DNA of 37,177 nt, from NCBI GenBank assembly GCA_900315055.1, contig OMXP01000023.1, positions 1 to 37,177 on the forward strand, read 5' to 3'. Numbering within the stretch: position 1 is the stretch's first letter; every line of letters starts with the position of its first letter. Under the pieces are notes generated by a model. That model ran no database searches, was not told where the DNA came from, and saw only the letters and a program-made list of their open reading frames with translations. The DNA comes from an uncultured Lachnospiraceae bacterium (GTDB lineage: Bacteria; Bacillota; Clostridia; Lachnospirales; Lachnospiraceae). Below are positions 1-8,810 of this stretch, in pieces. The translations under genes were made by a program, and so were the position numbers.

Positions 1-32
1 ATTTATGTATTAGCTATGCAAAAGTCAGAAAA

Positions 33-60
33 ATCAGGCACCCCATATGGAGTGTCTGAT
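33..60. terminator. Stem-loop, likely terminator of a gene outside the window
   Basis: Nine base pairs (33-41 with 52-60, one G:T) enclose a ten-base loop. On the minus strand the stem is followed by TTTTT, so the clearer terminator reading is leftward. On the plus strand the following bases are not T-rich. No gene was recognised in 61-260, the stretch between this hairpin and the MATE gene. Confidence 0.4.
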
Positions 61-260
61 GCCAATTTAGCCTATTCGGTTAGGCCGTGAACTGTAACCC
101 TTTGAGATATTCCCGGTTTTTCTTTCGAAAATCGCCAGGGAACTGGTAGAGGAAAAATGGCAGAGATGCAAAGAACCGCGGATAGACAGGAGTGCTATGA
201 TAGGCCGCAGGGCAGCAGCCCTGAGATTCCATCGTTTGGTATTTTGGAAAGCAGGCGGGA

Positions 261-1610
261 GTGAAACGGGAAGAGAGAAAAGACGATTATCTGATTTATG
301 ACAATCCGATGAAGGCGCTGTTCGTGTTTGCGATCCCGCTGATCCTCGGCAACCTGTTTCAGCAGATCTACAGCATCGCGGACTCGGTGATCGTCGGCCA
401 GTTCGTGGGAGAGAATGCCCTGGCGGCCGTCGGTGCATCCAGTGCCCTCACCAACGTGTTCATCTGCGTGGCAGTCGGAGCCGGGACCGGTGCGTCAGTC
501 CTCGTGAGCCAGCGCTTCGGGAGCAGGTCCTTTGCCGAGATGAAGCGGACCGTATCGACGGCCATGGTCTTCTTCCTGATCCTGAGCATCGTTCTCGGGG
601 CTGTCGGCTTCGTGTTCAGCGGTCCCATCATGAAAGCATTGAACACACCGGATGAAGTCATCGACATGGCGGTGGTCTATCTTCGCGTCTACTTTGCCGG
701 TTTCCCGTTCCTGTTCATGTACAACGTGATCGCGAGCACCTTTACGGCGATCGGGGATTCGAAGACGCCGCTGGTGTTTCTGATCTTCTCGTCCCTTCTG
801 AACGTGGGTCTGGACCTGTTCATGGTGATCAGCCTTCACATGGGCGTGTTCGGCGCAGCTCTTGCGACCCTGATCGCCCAGGGAATCTCGGCGGTCCTTT
901 CCTTCCTGGTGCTTCGAAAGGCTCTCCGGCAGTACGAGGGGACGGGAGAGGTGTTCTCGAGGGAGGACCTTACGAAAATCCTCGGCTTTGCAGTGCCCTC
1001 CATCATTCAGCAGTCCACCGTATCCATCGGCATGATGCTGGTGCAGTCCGTCGTCAACAGCTTCGGCGCGGAGGCGCTTGCGGGCTTCTCTGCGGCAGCC
1101 AGGATCGAAAACCTGATCGCCGTCATCTGGGTCTCCGTCGGCAATGCGGTATCCCCGTTCACCGCCCAGAACTACGGGGCAGGAAAGAAAGGGCGAATTA
1201 CGGAGGGTTATCATGCGGCCCTGATCCTCGATCTGTTTTTTGCGGTCGCCGTCTTCTTCCTTGTGGTACCCCCGGCAAGGTTTATCGCATCCCTCTTCCT
1301 TGGAAGCAGCGGTACGGAAGAAGCGTATGAGGTCGCGATCGGCTACCTTCGCTGGATCGGCACGTTCAGCTTCCTTCTCGGGGCCAAGATGGCAACGGAT
1401 GGCGTGCTGAAGGGCGCCGGCAGGATGCGGATCTTCATGATTGCAAACCTGTGCAACTTAACCGTTCGCGTCCTCGGAGCCATGCTCCTTGCACCGCGCT
1501 TTGGCATCTCCTTTGTCTGGTTCCCGGTCCCGGTCGGCTGGTCGGTGAACATCCTGATCTCCCACACGGCGATGGCAAAGTACCGGAAAGAGGGCTTTTC
1601 AGCGAAGTAG
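261..1610 (+). CDS. MATE family multidrug/sodium antiporter
   Basis: This 449-residue integral membrane protein has the usual MATE length and about twelve hydrophobic segments in two similar halves. The start of the membrane domain reads PMKALFVFAIPLILGNLF, and loops rich in Gly and Ala (for example SIADSVIVGQFVGENALAAV) are typical of Clostridia MATE/NorM proteins. MATE transporters export cationic or toxic compounds using sodium or proton gradients. The start is a GTG preceded by GGCGGGA at very short spacing; an in-frame ATG at 309 would cut into the first membrane segment. It stands alone and is followed by a hairpin shared with the convergent gene. The substrate cannot be told from sequence, and no link to the pectin genes is evident. 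Confidence 0.9.
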   Translation: MKREERKDDYLIYDNPMKALFVFAIPLILGNLFQQIYSIADSVIVGQFVGENALAAVGASSALTNVFICVAVGAGTGASVLVSQRFGSRSFAEMKRTVSTAMVFFLILSIVLGAVGFVFSGPIMKALNTPDEVIDMAVVYLRVYFAGFPFLFMYNVIASTFTAIGDSKTPLVFLIFSSLLNVGLDLFMVISLHMGVFGAALATLIAQGISAVLSFLVLRKALRQYEGTGEVFSREDLTKILGFAVPSIIQQSTVSIGMMLVQSVVNSFGAEALAGFSAAARIENLIAVIWVSVGNAVSPFTAQNYGAGKKGRITEGYHAALILDLFFAVAVFFLVVPPARFIASLFLGSSGTEEAYEVAIGYLRWIGTFSFLLGAKMATDGVLKGAGRMRIFMIANLCNLTVRVLGAMLLAPRFGISFVWFPVPVGWSVNILISHTAMAKYRKEGFSAK

Positions 1611-1638
1611 GAGAAAGTTGATCTGATCGGGATGAGAA

Positions 1639-1668
1639 AATGGCAGGGGAATTGCTTCTCCTGCCATT
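1639..1668. terminator. Bidirectional terminator between convergent MATE and UDG-family genes
   Basis: A twelve base pair stem (1639-1650 with 1657-1668, one G:T) closes a six-base loop, ATTGCT. On the minus strand it is followed directly by a run of T, which suits the glycosylase gene ending at 1712. On the plus strand only a loosely T-rich stretch follows. Confidence 0.65.
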
Positions 1669-1711
1669 GCTGTTACAGATCTTTTTCTTTCTGATTCGGC
1701 TTGTCTGCTTA

Positions 1712-2284
1712 TCAAAGAACCTCATGAACCCGTTTCTGCAGTGCAGGAACCACCTCTTCCTCAAACCAGGGGTTCTTTGCCTGCCAGCGGAAGTTCAGAG
1801 GACTTGGGTGGACGATCGGGAAATAGTCCGGGAGATATTCCCTAAAGGCCTCGACCGTCTCCGTGAGATTTCTCTTCTTCCGGTCTTTGAGGTAATAGTC
1901 CATCGAGTACTTGCCGATGAGAATCGTAAGAGAAATGTCCGGCATGAGATTCAGGATCTCCGGGTGGTATTCCTCGGCGATGAACTTCCTCGGCGGCAGA
2001 TCGCCGGACTTGCCTTTGCCGGGATAGTAGAAATCCATGGGGACGATCGCGATCTTCTTTGAATAAAACGTCTCTTTGTCGATCCCCATCCAGGAGATCA
2101 GCTTTTCTCCGGACTTGTCGTTGAACGGAATCCCGGTCTCCTCGACCTTCCGCCCCGGTGCCTGCCCGATGATGAGAATCCTGGCGTCCTTGTCCACCTG
2201 AAAGACAGGGGATACGCCCCGATTCGTATAGGACTCGTTTCTCTTGTCCTGTTCCAGCTGCTTTATGATCTCTTCAACTGTCAT
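1712..2284 (-). CDS. Uracil-DNA glycosylase family protein
   Basis: A 190-residue soluble protein of the UDG superfamily. The N-terminal third has GQAPGRKVEETGIPFNDKSG (residues about 40-59), the phosphate/uracil pocket motif of this fold, and a late HPSPLNFRW (about residue 159) supplies the DNA-contact HPSP loop. Members remove uracil from DNA or are distant relatives without proven activity. The start at 2284 (MTVEEIIKQL) is chosen because GGGGAGG lies about nine bases upstream; the reading frame could begin ten codons earlier without a ribosome site. The gene is monocistronic and convergent with the MATE gene. The exact UDG subfamily is uncertain. Confidence 0.85.
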   Translation of the reverse strand: MTVEEIIKQLEQDKRNESYTNRGVSPVFQVDKDARILIIGQAPGRKVEETGIPFNDKSGEKLISWMGIDKETFYSKKIAIVPMDFYYPGKGKSGDLPPRKFIAEEYHPEILNLMPDISLTILIGKYSMDYYLKDRKKRNLTETVEAFREYLPDYFPIVHPSPLNFRWQAKNPWFEEEVVPALQKRVHEVL

Positions 2285-2412
2285 TTCAATCTGCCTCCCC
2301 GGCCGCCTCATCACCTGTGTCTTCGTCTGTTCTCAGGCCTGTTTTTATCATAGTACCGATGGAACAGAGAATGCGTTGCGAGGGCAACGAAAGAGGAACT
2401 GCATTGGAGATC

Positions 2413-3051
2413 TCACCTTGCTGCTTTGGAAACACTGCCGCCTTTGATCCGGACGAACCGGTAGTCGCAGTAATTGTCACCCTCCGCGACGGACATGGTC
2501 CGCTGATAGTGGATCCCCCGGATTCCCGTCATGTAGACCTTGTCCATGGCACAGATGGAAGGGGTGGCCTCCGGAACACCCATGGTCTTCATCGCCTCAT
2601 AAACCGGGCACTGAAGGACATTCAGCCCGGCGGTTGTCTCCGTCACCGGGAAGAAATCGCTTTTGTATCCCCGCTCCTCCCCGCCGGTCTTGTGCATGAT
2701 GGTATCGAAATTCTTCCAGATGAGGGCAGAGACACCGGGAATACCGGTGAGGCGATGGATGAGAACACGCATCTTTTCTCCGAAGCGGTGTCCGTAGGTC
2801 AGAAGAAAGGAGACAGCCTCATCCCGGCCGATTCCGTTTTCCAGCATCGCAGAATAGATGGCTGCAAGGGGGAAGACATACTGTCCAACCTTTTTGTAAT
2901 CGATGGACGGGTACTTTGCCGGACAGGTCTCGACGAGCTCGCCCCCGCGCTTCCAGATCTTTTCTGCGGTGTCCGTTCCGTACGCTTCCTCCAGGGACTT
3001 CTTTACGTCCTTAAAGAGGAAGGATTTATCAAGCTGATTTTTTCTCCCCAT
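2413..3051 (-). CDS. L-2-amino-thiazoline-4-carboxylic acid (ATC) hydrolase family protein
   Basis: A 212-residue soluble protein. The block CPVYEAMKTMGVPEATPSIC near residues 150-170, followed by a conserved metal/thiol-style segment ending CDYRF, is what I recognise as the ATC hydrolase-like family common in Clostridia. The namesake enzyme opens the thiazoline ring on the way to L-cysteine, but most family members are uncharacterised. The start codon has only a weak purine stretch upstream (GGAAAAG). It is transcribed away from the small protein at 3283, with about 230 bp of AT-rich promoter DNA between them. No terminator is obvious on its 3' side. The substrate here is unknown. Confidence 0.75.
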   Translation of the reverse strand: MGRKNQLDKSFLFKDVKKSLEEAYGTDTAEKIWKRGGELVETCPAKYPSIDYKKVGQYVFPLAAIYSAMLENGIGRDEAVSFLLTYGHRFGEKMRVLIHRLTGIPGVSALIWKNFDTIMHKTGGEERGYKSDFFPVTETTAGLNVLQCPVYEAMKTMGVPEATPSICAMDKVYMTGIRGIHYQRTMSVAEGDNYCDYRFVRIKGGSVSKAAR

Positions 3052-3282
3052 ACAGCTGTTTCTTTTCCGGATTCCCCCTGTCTGCCTGAATATACATGGC
3101 TTACATTACTACTATACAACAAATAACTATAAGATATGTATAACCATCACGACCAATACCGGGGATCTGTTGTGGTCTTTGGAGCTGTCAGGGAAAGAAA
3201 GTCTGAGAAGGAAACGATGGCTCTTTCTGCCCGGAACGGTTACAACAGAGGTATCGACATGTGCACGGGAAAGGAGGCTGCC

Positions 3283-3447
3283 ATGGCAAGTGATTTTGAA
3301 AATGACAACAGGAAGGCTGAAGGTGCGCACTCCGCTGAGGATCCCTGGGCAGCGGTGCGGCAGGTCATCGGCATGTTTCCGGAGGATTTTCTGACGGACC
3401 GGAACCAGCCTATTGTTTTGGCTGAACCGAAACGGGAGGATTTTTGA
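3283..3447 (+). CDS. Small protein of 54 residues, possible antitoxin tail
   Basis: The start ATG has a strong ribosome site (AAAGGAGG, about five bases upstream) and the reading frame ends just before a good terminator, so translation is plausible. The frame can be extended back to 3136 without a comparable ribosome site. The C-terminal half (VRQVIGMFPEDFLTDRNQP) resembles the tail of VapB/MazE-like antitoxins, which often end in a phenylalanine-rich DFL..R segment. The AbrB-type DNA-binding half is absent, and no toxin gene is adjacent. It could be a remnant antitoxin or an unrelated small protein. The family call is a guess. Confidence 0.5.
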   Translation: MASDFENDNRKAEGAHSAEDPWAAVRQVIGMFPEDFLTDRNQPIVLAEPKREDF

Positions 3448-3479
3448 CGGTCTTCGTGCCCTGTTTGTGTCTTGTGTGT

Positions 3480-3508
3480 AAGGACTTCCAGTCGGAGGTC
3501 CTTTTTTT
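3480..3508 (+). terminator. Rho-independent terminator after the small protein
   Basis: A ten base pair stem (3480-3489 with 3494-3503, one G:T), a four-base loop AGTC and a run of seven T including the last paired bases. It is the clearest terminator on the left flank and isolates the small gene from the GH28 operon. Confidence 0.85.
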
Positions 3509-3879
3509 GCGCCTTTGTTTTCTGCTCTCTGCTCTCTGCAGCTTTTGCGGACAGGTTCCCCAAAGGATTTGAACACTTTCCTGACAGAATGCCGGGAAAC
3601 GTAAGACGTCTCTGCAACCTCTTTCCTTTCTATTGTGCGAAATGCACAAAACCGGAAACGGTTCCCTTGTGCATCCATCCGGAAATAAACTTATGCAAAA
3701 GAGTATTAATACAGGCCGGAAATCGCGCAAATATGGGCTTTTCGGACACAGATCAGTAGCCGATTCGATAACAATCGGGAAAGCGTACCAGATTTTGTAA
3801 GCATTTACATCCTTTGTGCATTTATAATGGCGATGTGCCTGAAAAAAGCGAACAGATCGTCAAAAGGAGGGAAAACGGG
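3509..3879 (+). promoter_or_regulatory. Control region of the GH28-ABC operon
   Basis: This 371-bp stretch holds no convincing gene. It contains a palindrome TTGTGC-N5-GCACAA at 3633-3649, a small GNRA-type hairpin at 3650-3663, and further TTGTGCA copies at 3667 and 3814. A LacI-type operator lies at 3796-3809 and a perfect TATAAT -10 box at 3823-3828. No good -35 is present at normal spacing, which suits an activator-dependent promoter. A strong ribosome site AAAGGAGGG at 3863-3871 follows. Confidence 0.6.
3796..3809. promoter_or_regulatory. LacI-type operator upstream of GH28
   Basis: TGTAAGCATTTACA has matching outer half-sites TGTAA/TTACA. It lies 13 bp upstream of the TATAAT box, over the expected -35 position, so a bound repressor would block polymerase. 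The centre departs from the consensus CG of the other copies. Confidence 0.65.
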
Positions 3880-5418
3880 ATGGATTTTGAGGTGCGGACC
3901 GTCACAAAGCACAGCCTGGTGCTGGAAATGGACAACACGTCCATCGTGACGACCGCCCCCTTCACCGTTTCCCTGAACGGGACGAAAGCCTATGCAGGAA
4001 ACAGCAACGTCGTCACCCTGACAGACCTTGCACAGGATATGGAGTATCAGATCGAGGTCATGCAGGGAACGGAGAGAACCTCCCGTGTGATCCGGACAAA
4101 GACGGAGACCTGTCTTTTAAGTGTTTCGGACTTTGGAGCAAAGGGAGACGGAAAGCAGGATGACACCGCCTTCCTGCAGGCCGCCATCAGCGCCTGCCCC
4201 GCAGGCGGCACGGTGATGATCCCGAAAGGAACGTATCTTTCGGGGCCGCTGTTCCTGAAGAGCCACCTGTCCCTGTACCTTGCAGAGGGTGCTGTCCTTC
4301 TTGGAAAGACAGACCGCACGGCATACCCGGTCCTTCCCGGGGAGAGAGGAAACCGGGTGCTTGCCACCTGGGAGGGAGAGCCGAATGACTCGTTTGCGTC
4401 AATCCTTACCGCAATCGATGCCACGGACCTCGTGATCGAGGGACAGGGCATTGTCGACGGGAACGCGCAGAATGCGGACTGGTGGGTGAAGCCGAAGGAA
4501 AGGCGCATCGCCTGGAGACCGAATCTCCTGTTCCTCAACGGCTGCCGCGAGGTGACCATCGCAGGTCTCACGTTCCGGAACTCACCGTCCTGGACCCTGC
4601 ACCCGTTCTACACGGACAACCTGAAGGTCCTTGGCGTGACGATTCAGAACCCGCCGGATTCTCCGAATACCGACGGTCTGGACCCGGAGAGCTGCAAAGA
4701 CGTCCTGATCCTCGGGGTGAGGATCTGCGTCGGCGATGACTGTATCGCGATCAAGTCCGGCAAGGCGGCGATGGCAGAGCGGTACCCGATGGCCTGCGAG
4801 GGCCTGACGATTCGGAACTGCATCTTCGAGCGGGGCCACGGATCGGTGACGATCGGCTCCGAGGCCGCAGGATCGGTTCGAAATGTCACGGTTTCCCAGT
4901 GCCGCTTCGACGGGACGGACCGGGGACTTCGGATCAAGACAAGGCGCGGGCGCGGTCCGCACTGCGTCTACGAGAACATCGAGTTTTCCAATATCGAGAT
5001 GACGGGCGTTGCAATGCCGGTCACCGTAAACATGTTTTACTTCTGTGACCTAGACGGGCACAGTGAGTACGTCCAGAGACGGGATCCTCTCCCGGTGGAC
5101 GCCTATACACCGTTTGTAAAGTCGATCAAAGCATCGAACATCACCTGCACCGGTGTCGAGGGAGCGCTCCTTTGCGTGATGGGCCTTCCGGAACAGCCGG
5201 TGGGAGAGATTGAACTCTCGAATATCAGCGCCAGCTTTCTTCCGAAAGCGCAGCGCACGCCGAGGGAGGTTCTCATGATGGACAACTTCCCGAAGATGGA
5301 GGGAACTTCGATCTTTGCAAGAAACGTCAGTCGCCTCGTTCTGAACCATGTGAGCTTTTCGGGGGAAGACATCAGTGACATATCCGTTCAGGACGTGAAG
5401 GAGTTTGTAAGGTCTTAA
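3880..5418 (+). CDS. GH28 polygalacturonase, intracellular
   Basis: Hydrolyses alpha-1,4 galacturonosyl bonds in homogalacturonan fragments. The 512-residue product has a short N-terminal beta-sandwich (residues about 1-90, fibronectin-like) and then the right-handed beta-helix starting SVSDFGAKGDGKQDDT. All GH28 motifs are present: NTDG at 263-266, GDD with Asp286/Asp287, His320 in GHGS, and RIK at 351-353. Start 3880 has AAAGGAGGG eight bases upstream; the frame opens 22 codons earlier without a site. There is no signal peptide, so it should act in the cytoplasm on imported oligogalacturonides, probably in exo mode. It heads the operon with the ABC importer 48 bp downstream. Confidence 0.95.
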   Translation: MDFEVRTVTKHSLVLEMDNTSIVTTAPFTVSLNGTKAYAGNSNVVTLTDLAQDMEYQIEVMQGTERTSRVIRTKTETCLLSVSDFGAKGDGKQDDTAFLQAAISACPAGGTVMIPKGTYLSGPLFLKSHLSLYLAEGAVLLGKTDRTAYPVLPGERGNRVLATWEGEPNDSFASILTAIDATDLVIEGQGIVDGNAQNADWWVKPKERRIAWRPNLLFLNGCREVTIAGLTFRNSPSWTLHPFYTDNLKVLGVTIQNPPDSPNTDGLDPESCKDVLILGVRICVGDDCIAIKSGKAAMAERYPMACEGLTIRNCIFERGHGSVTIGSEAAGSVRNVTVSQCRFDGTDRGLRIKTRRGRGPHCVYENIEFSNIEMTGVAMPVTVNMFYFCDLDGHSEYVQRRDPLPVDAYTPFVKSIKASNITCTGVEGALLCVMGLPEQPVGEIELSNISASFLPKAQRTPREVLMMDNFPKMEGTSIFARNVSRLVLNHVSFSGEDISDISVQDVKEFVRS

Positions 5419-5466
5419 CCAAAGTAACAATGTGGGGGTTACCCATTGCAAGAGGAGGTAAATGAA

Positions 5467-6867
5467 ATGAAAAAGAACATGAAGAAGATCGTCGCCTGCT
5501 CCCTGGTAGCAGCGATGGCAGCAGGTCTTGCGGCCTGCGGAAGCTCCAGCTCGTCTTCGTCCGCGTTGACGAGTGCTTCCGACACGACGAGTGCAAGTGC
5601 TGCAGCAAGCACGGAATCTGCTGCAGACACTGCTTCCAGCACGGCAGATGCGTCCGGATCGGGTTCGGGCACGCTGCGCATGAGCTGGTGGGGCGGTGAT
5701 TCCCGTCACAATGCAACTCTTGCCGCCATCGACGAGTACGAGAAGGCAAATCCGGGTGTTACCATCGACTCCGAGTACGGCGCATGGAGCGGCTGGCAGG
5801 ACAAGATCGCAACACAGCTGGCCGGCAATTCCGAGGCCGACATCATGCAGATCAACTGGAACTGGATCTATCAGTTCTCGTCCGACGGCACCGGCTTCTA
5901 TGACATCAACAACGTCTCCGATACCTTTGATCTGTCCCAGTACGATCAGAAGTACCTGGATCTGATGACCATTGACGGACATCTCCTCGGCATTCCGGTT
6001 TCCACGACGGGCCGTGTGTTCTACTGGAACAAGACCACGTTCGAGAAGGCAGGACTTGAGGTCCCGAAGACCTTCGAAGAGCTCCTTGCAGATGGCAAGA
6101 TCTTCGAGGAAAAGCTCGGCGAGGATTACTACCCGATGGCATGCGGCGAGTACGATCTGACCCTGCTTCTTACCTACTACATGCAGACCAAGTACGGCAA
6201 GGCATGGGTCGAGGACGGAAAGCTCAACTACACGATCGACGAGCTGACCGACGGCTTCGACTTCCTGAAGAGCCTTGAGGACAATCACGTCATTCCGACC
6301 CAGGAGAAGCTCACCGGCGACGGCGCAGACTCCCTGGACAAGAACCCGAACTTCATCGATGGCCACTATGCAGGCGTCCTCGAGTGGGACAGCGCCGTTG
6401 CAAAGCTGACCGGTGCTCTGGATGAAGGTCAGGAACTGGTGATCGGCGACTATCCGAACGACATCGGCACGCCGGCAACCGTCTTCAAGATTTCGATGGG
6501 CTTTGCCATCTCCAAGAACTGCCAGGATCCGAAGGCAGCAGCTTCCGTTCTTGAGTACCTGCTCAACGGTGACGGCGTCTCCACGATGGCTCTCGAGCGC
6601 GGTGTTCCTGTTTCCAAGAAGGCTCAGGAGACCCTGCAGGCTGACGGAACGCTTTCCGGCATGACCTTCGAGGCAAACCAGCTGGCAGCAGACAATGCTC
6701 CGTTCGCTTTAAGCCCGTACTATGAGGACTCCGAGCTCAAGGATTCTTCCGAGGGCGCTTACTACGAGATCATGGACAACATGTCCTATGACGATGAGGA
6801 CAGCGCAGACCTTGCTCAGGAACTCACCGACGCCGTCAACCAGGTTGAGGCGGAGAACGCACAGTAA
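5467..6867 (+). CDS. ABC sugar importer, extracellular binding lipoprotein (CUT1)
   Basis: A 466-residue family 1 solute-binding protein. The N-terminus has Lys-rich residues, a hydrophobic stretch and a lipobox LAAC, so Cys should be lipid-anchored to the outer face of the membrane. A low-complexity Ser/Ala/Thr linker follows to about residue 65, and the mature domain begins TLRMSWWGGDSRHNA. Start 5467 has AGAGGAGG about eight bases upstream. The two permease genes follow directly and GH28 precedes it, so the ligand is probably an oligogalacturonide. No ATP-binding subunit is encoded nearby; in Firmicutes a shared MsmX/MsmK-type ATPase commonly serves such importers. Confidence 0.95.
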   Translation: MKKNMKKIVACSLVAAMAAGLAACGSSSSSSSALTSASDTTSASAAASTESAADTASSTADASGSGSGTLRMSWWGGDSRHNATLAAIDEYEKANPGVTIDSEYGAWSGWQDKIATQLAGNSEADIMQINWNWIYQFSSDGTGFYDINNVSDTFDLSQYDQKYLDLMTIDGHLLGIPVSTTGRVFYWNKTTFEKAGLEVPKTFEELLADGKIFEEKLGEDYYPMACGEYDLTLLLTYYMQTKYGKAWVEDGKLNYTIDELTDGFDFLKSLEDNHVIPTQEKLTGDGADSLDKNPNFIDGHYAGVLEWDSAVAKLTGALDEGQELVIGDYPNDIGTPATVFKISMGFAISKNCQDPKAAASVLEYLLNGDGVSTMALERGVPVSKKAQETLQADGTLSGMTFEANQLAADNAPFALSPYYEDSELKDSSEGAYYEIMDNMSYDDEDSADLAQELTDAVNQVEAENAQ

Positions 6868-6897
6868 TTTGCAGGAGATTTGTATCAGAGGACAGTT

Positions 6898-7833
6898 ATG
6901 GCGGGTACAAAAGCAATGACCGCACAGCAGCAGACGCCTACTGCTGTGCCACATAAAAAAGGATTCTGGCAGAGAAACCGGGGACTGCTGTTTGTGCTCC
7001 CCTGGCTGTTCGGGTTTATCGTCTTCAAGGGCTATCCCTTCCTCTCGAGCCTGGTGTACAGCTTTACCGATTACAACCTCTTCGAGGGCATCACAAAGGC
7101 AGGACTGTTCAACTACGCGGAGGTATTCACGGACAAGAAGATCCAGAGGGCGTTCGGCGTGACGTTCCGTTACGCATTCATGACCGTCCCGTTAAAGCTG
7201 ATCTTCGCGCTGTTCATCGCCTATATCCTGAACTTCAAGATCAAGGGCGTGAAGATCTTCCGTACGATCTACTACATTCCGTCGATCCTCGGCGGATCCG
7301 TCGCCATCGCGGTGCTGTGGAAGGCAATCTTCAAGGAAGACGGAATCGTCAACATGATTCTGGGCTTCTTCGGGATTCAGGGACCCAACTGGCTCGCAAA
7401 CGGCTCGGCAGCCGTGTTCATCATCGTGCTGCTCCGTGTCTGGCAGTTCGGTTCTTCGATGGTCATCTTCCTCGCAGCCCTGAAGGGGGTTCCGCAGGAT
7501 CTGTATGAGGCGGCGTCTCTGGACGGCGCCGGCAAGTGGAGACAGTTCTTCAGCATCACCGTACCGCTCATCACACCGGTTATCTTCTACAACCTGGTGA
7601 CCCAGCTGGTGCAGGCGTTCCAGGAATTCAACGGCCCCTACATCATCACGCAGGGCGGCCCGAGAGGTGCGACGACACTGGTTTCGCTGCTGATCTACAA
7701 CAACGCATTCAAGAAGTACAACATGGGTCTGGCAAGTGCCGAGGCGTGGGTGCTGTTCATCGTGCTCATGATCTTCACGGCGATCCTCCAGTGGAGCCAG
7801 AAGCACTGGGTGTACTACTCTGATGAGGACTGA
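6898..7833 (+). CDS. ABC sugar importer permease 1 (UgpA/LplB-like)
   Basis: A 311-residue inner-membrane protein with six predicted helices. The cytoplasmic coupling loop EAASLDGAGKWRQFFSITVP, about residues 203-222, is the EAA motif that contacts the ATPase. Start 6898 is preferred because AGAGGACAG sits just upstream; the frame also opens at a TTG 18 bases earlier. It lies 30 bp after the binding protein and ends 13 bp before the next permease starts. It forms half of the heterodimeric channel. Confidence 0.93.
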   Translation: MAGTKAMTAQQQTPTAVPHKKGFWQRNRGLLFVLPWLFGFIVFKGYPFLSSLVYSFTDYNLFEGITKAGLFNYAEVFTDKKIQRAFGVTFRYAFMTVPLKLIFALFIAYILNFKIKGVKIFRTIYYIPSILGGSVAIAVLWKAIFKEDGIVNMILGFFGIQGPNWLANGSAAVFIIVLLRVWQFGSSMVIFLAALKGVPQDLYEAASLDGAGKWRQFFSITVPLITPVIFYNLVTQLVQAFQEFNGPYIITQGGPRGATTLVSLLIYNNAFKKYNMGLASAEAWVLFIVLMIFTAILQWSQKHWVYYSDED

Positions 7834-7846
7834 AAGGAGGGACATC

Positions 7847-8740
7847 ATGAGCGCAAATACTGCTGCAGTAACAAGAAAACCGATGTCCCGGGAGAAGCAG
7901 CACAAGGTCTCCAATGCCATCAAATACCTGGTTCTGATCCTCGTCGGTTTCATCATGATCTATCCGCTTCTGTGGATGATCGGAGCTTCGTTCAAGTCGA
8001 ACGCCGAGATCTTCTCGTCGATCGGCTTCATTCCGAAGAACCCGACCCTGCAGGGCTACAAGGACGCACTCAAGGGCTATGGCGGTGACATCGACATCTG
8101 GAAAGCCATGCTCAACTCCCTGAAGATCGTCATTCCGAAGGTCATTCTCACGGTCTTCTCCTGCACGATCGCGGCCTTCGGGTTTGCACGCTTCCACTTC
8201 AAGGGTCATGATGTACTGTTCGCACTGCTGATGTCGACTTTGTTCCTCCCGAATGTAGTCCTGAACGTACCGCAGTACATCATGTACAACCAGTGGAACT
8301 GGATCGATTCCCCGATCTACCTGCCTCTCATCGCTCCGACGCTGTTCGCACAGGACACCTACTTCGTGTTCATGCTCATTCAGTTCATGCGGAACATTCC
8401 GAAGGAACTCGATGAGGCAGCAAAGATCGACGGCTGCACGGCCTGGGGAACGCTCTGGAGAGTCATCGCGCCGGTGCTAAAGCCCGCCATGGTCTCCTGC
8501 GCACTGTTCCAGTTCATGTGGAGCTACAACGACTTCATGGGGCCTCTGCTCTATGTTTCCACGCCGGCCCGCTATCCGGTATCCATCTTCGTCAAGATGA
8601 GCATGGACGCCGACACGGGATTTGCATGGAACCGCATCCTTGCACTGTCTCTGATCTCCATCGTCCCGAGCCTCGTGCTGTTCTTCATGGCACAGGATCA
8701 GTTCATCGATGGCGTCTCTGCAGGAGCAGTCAAGGGCTGA
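7847..8740 (+). CDS. ABC sugar importer permease 2 (UgpE/YtcP-like)
   Basis: A 297-residue MalG-type permease with six membrane segments and the EAA loop EAAKIDGCTAWGTLWRVIAP near residue 190. The start has a strong AAAGGAGGG five to six bases upstream. The C-terminus AQDQFIDGVSAGAVKG is the usual ending of CUT1 second permeases. A strong terminator follows, so the importer forms the end of one transcription unit. The GH105 gene beyond it depends on read-through or its own promoter. Confidence 0.94.
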   Translation: MSANTAAVTRKPMSREKQHKVSNAIKYLVLILVGFIMIYPLLWMIGASFKSNAEIFSSIGFIPKNPTLQGYKDALKGYGGDIDIWKAMLNSLKIVIPKVILTVFSCTIAAFGFARFHFKGHDVLFALLMSTLFLPNVVLNVPQYIMYNQWNWIDSPIYLPLIAPTLFAQDTYFVFMLIQFMRNIPKELDEAAKIDGCTAWGTLWRVIAPVLKPAMVSCALFQFMWSYNDFMGPLLYVSTPARYPVSIFVKMSMDADTGFAWNRILALSLISIVPSLVLFFMAQDQFIDGVSAGAVKG

Positions 8741-8756
8741 CGCACAGATTCACTGT

Positions 8757-8794
8757 CGCGGACGGACACAGCAGTCCGTCCGCGGCATTTTTTT
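8757..8794 (+). terminator. Rho-independent terminator after the ABC permease
   Basis: A perfect eleven base pair GC-rich stem (8757-8767 with 8774-8784), six-base loop ACAGCA and a run of seven T. The GH105 ribosome site (AAGGAG) starts only a few bases later, so GH105 probably receives read-through transcripts at a lower level. Confidence 0.9.
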
Positions 8795-8810
8795 GCTTTA
8801 AGGAGACAAC

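Noticed and set aside
5050..6366. Minus-strand frame of 438 codons over the GH28 end and the binding protein
   Set aside because: It crosses two genes with clear motifs on the other strand and an operon junction, and shows no family pattern.
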